Source: JAQGMO01 sp050954505
GTDB taxonomy: Bacteria > Pseudomonadota > Gammaproteobacteria > Burkholderiales > Burkholderiaceae_D
Assembly (NCBI GenBank): GCA_050954505.1
Contig: JBPBPY010000053.1
Span: 1 to 5,677, forward strand
Length of the DNA: 5,677 nucleotides
Direction of reading: 5' to 3'
Shown: positions 5,613 to 5,677 of the stretch, one piece after another
Layout of the letters: every line of letters begins with the position of its first letter
Numbering within the stretch: position 1 is the stretch's first letter
Translations under genes and position numbers: made by a program
Notes under the pieces: generated by a model
Told to the model about the DNA's origin: nothing
What the model saw: only the letters and a program-made list of their open reading frames with translations
The model's database searches: none

Positions 5613-5677
5613 GATTCGCTAACGGCAGCGCTGTGCACTGCCTTACCTTCAATTGCTAGTCAATGCTGCGAAAGCGT
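5613..5677 (-). promoter_or_regulatory. proB upstream region, cut by the window edge
   Basis: These 65 bp upstream of proB hold no coding sequence I can support. A short inverted repeat, GGCAG (5624-5628) with CTGCC (5638-5642), encloses the small palindromes AGCGCT and GTGCAC. TTGACT at 5663-5658 on the minus strand matches the -35 consensus at 5 of 6 positions, but no good -10 hexamer follows at 16-18 bp. proB may therefore be read from a promoter or gene further upstream. Confidence 0.2.

Overview
The window looks like an ordinary housekeeping segment of a GC-rich betaproteobacterial chromosome, most likely Burkholderiales and probably Oxalobacteraceae (Massilia/Herbaspirillum-like). Three things point there: the bacterial-type ProRS with an inserted editing domain, an RppH very close to the proteobacterial enzyme, and the grouping of proB, a CNP1-like gene, rppH, proS and a soluble lytic transglycosylase gene, which I remember from that order. 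The taxonomic call is inference from protein character and gene order, not from a database search.

Layout, left to right. Positions 1-54 hold a degenerate 14-bp tandem repeat that runs into the end of a minus-strand lytic transglycosylase gene (42-665). Upstream of it on the same strand is proS (725-2458), so proS and the transglycosylase gene form a probable two-gene transcription unit. An AT-rich divergent promoter region (about 2459-2515) separates proS from the plus-strand genes. The rppH leader that follows (about 2500-2730) is rich in inverted repeats, including a perfect 13-bp stem. Then come rppH (2731-3324), a secreted CNP1-like protein (3334-3951) and a secreted DUF2147 protein (3951-4376). 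These three are tightly packed (9-nt gap, then a 1-nt TGATG overlap) and probably co-transcribed. A 117-bp convergent intergenic region with a short hairpin separates them from minus-strand proB (4494-5612), whose upstream region runs off the right edge.

Functionally the genes cover translation (ProRS), proline synthesis (glutamate 5-kinase), the first step of 5'-end-dependent mRNA decay (RppH), peptidoglycan cleavage (lytic transglycosylase) and two exported proteins of unknown function. ProB makes a proline precursor and ProS charges tRNA with proline, but they lie in separate units with three genes between them, so no joint regulation can be claimed.

I see no mobile element, CRISPR array, tRNA, rRNA, phage gene or defence system. 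The points most worth a second look are the perfect hairpin in the rppH leader, the 14-bp tandem repeat at the left edge, and the coupling of rppH to two uncharacterised exported proteins. I found no convincing new biological system.
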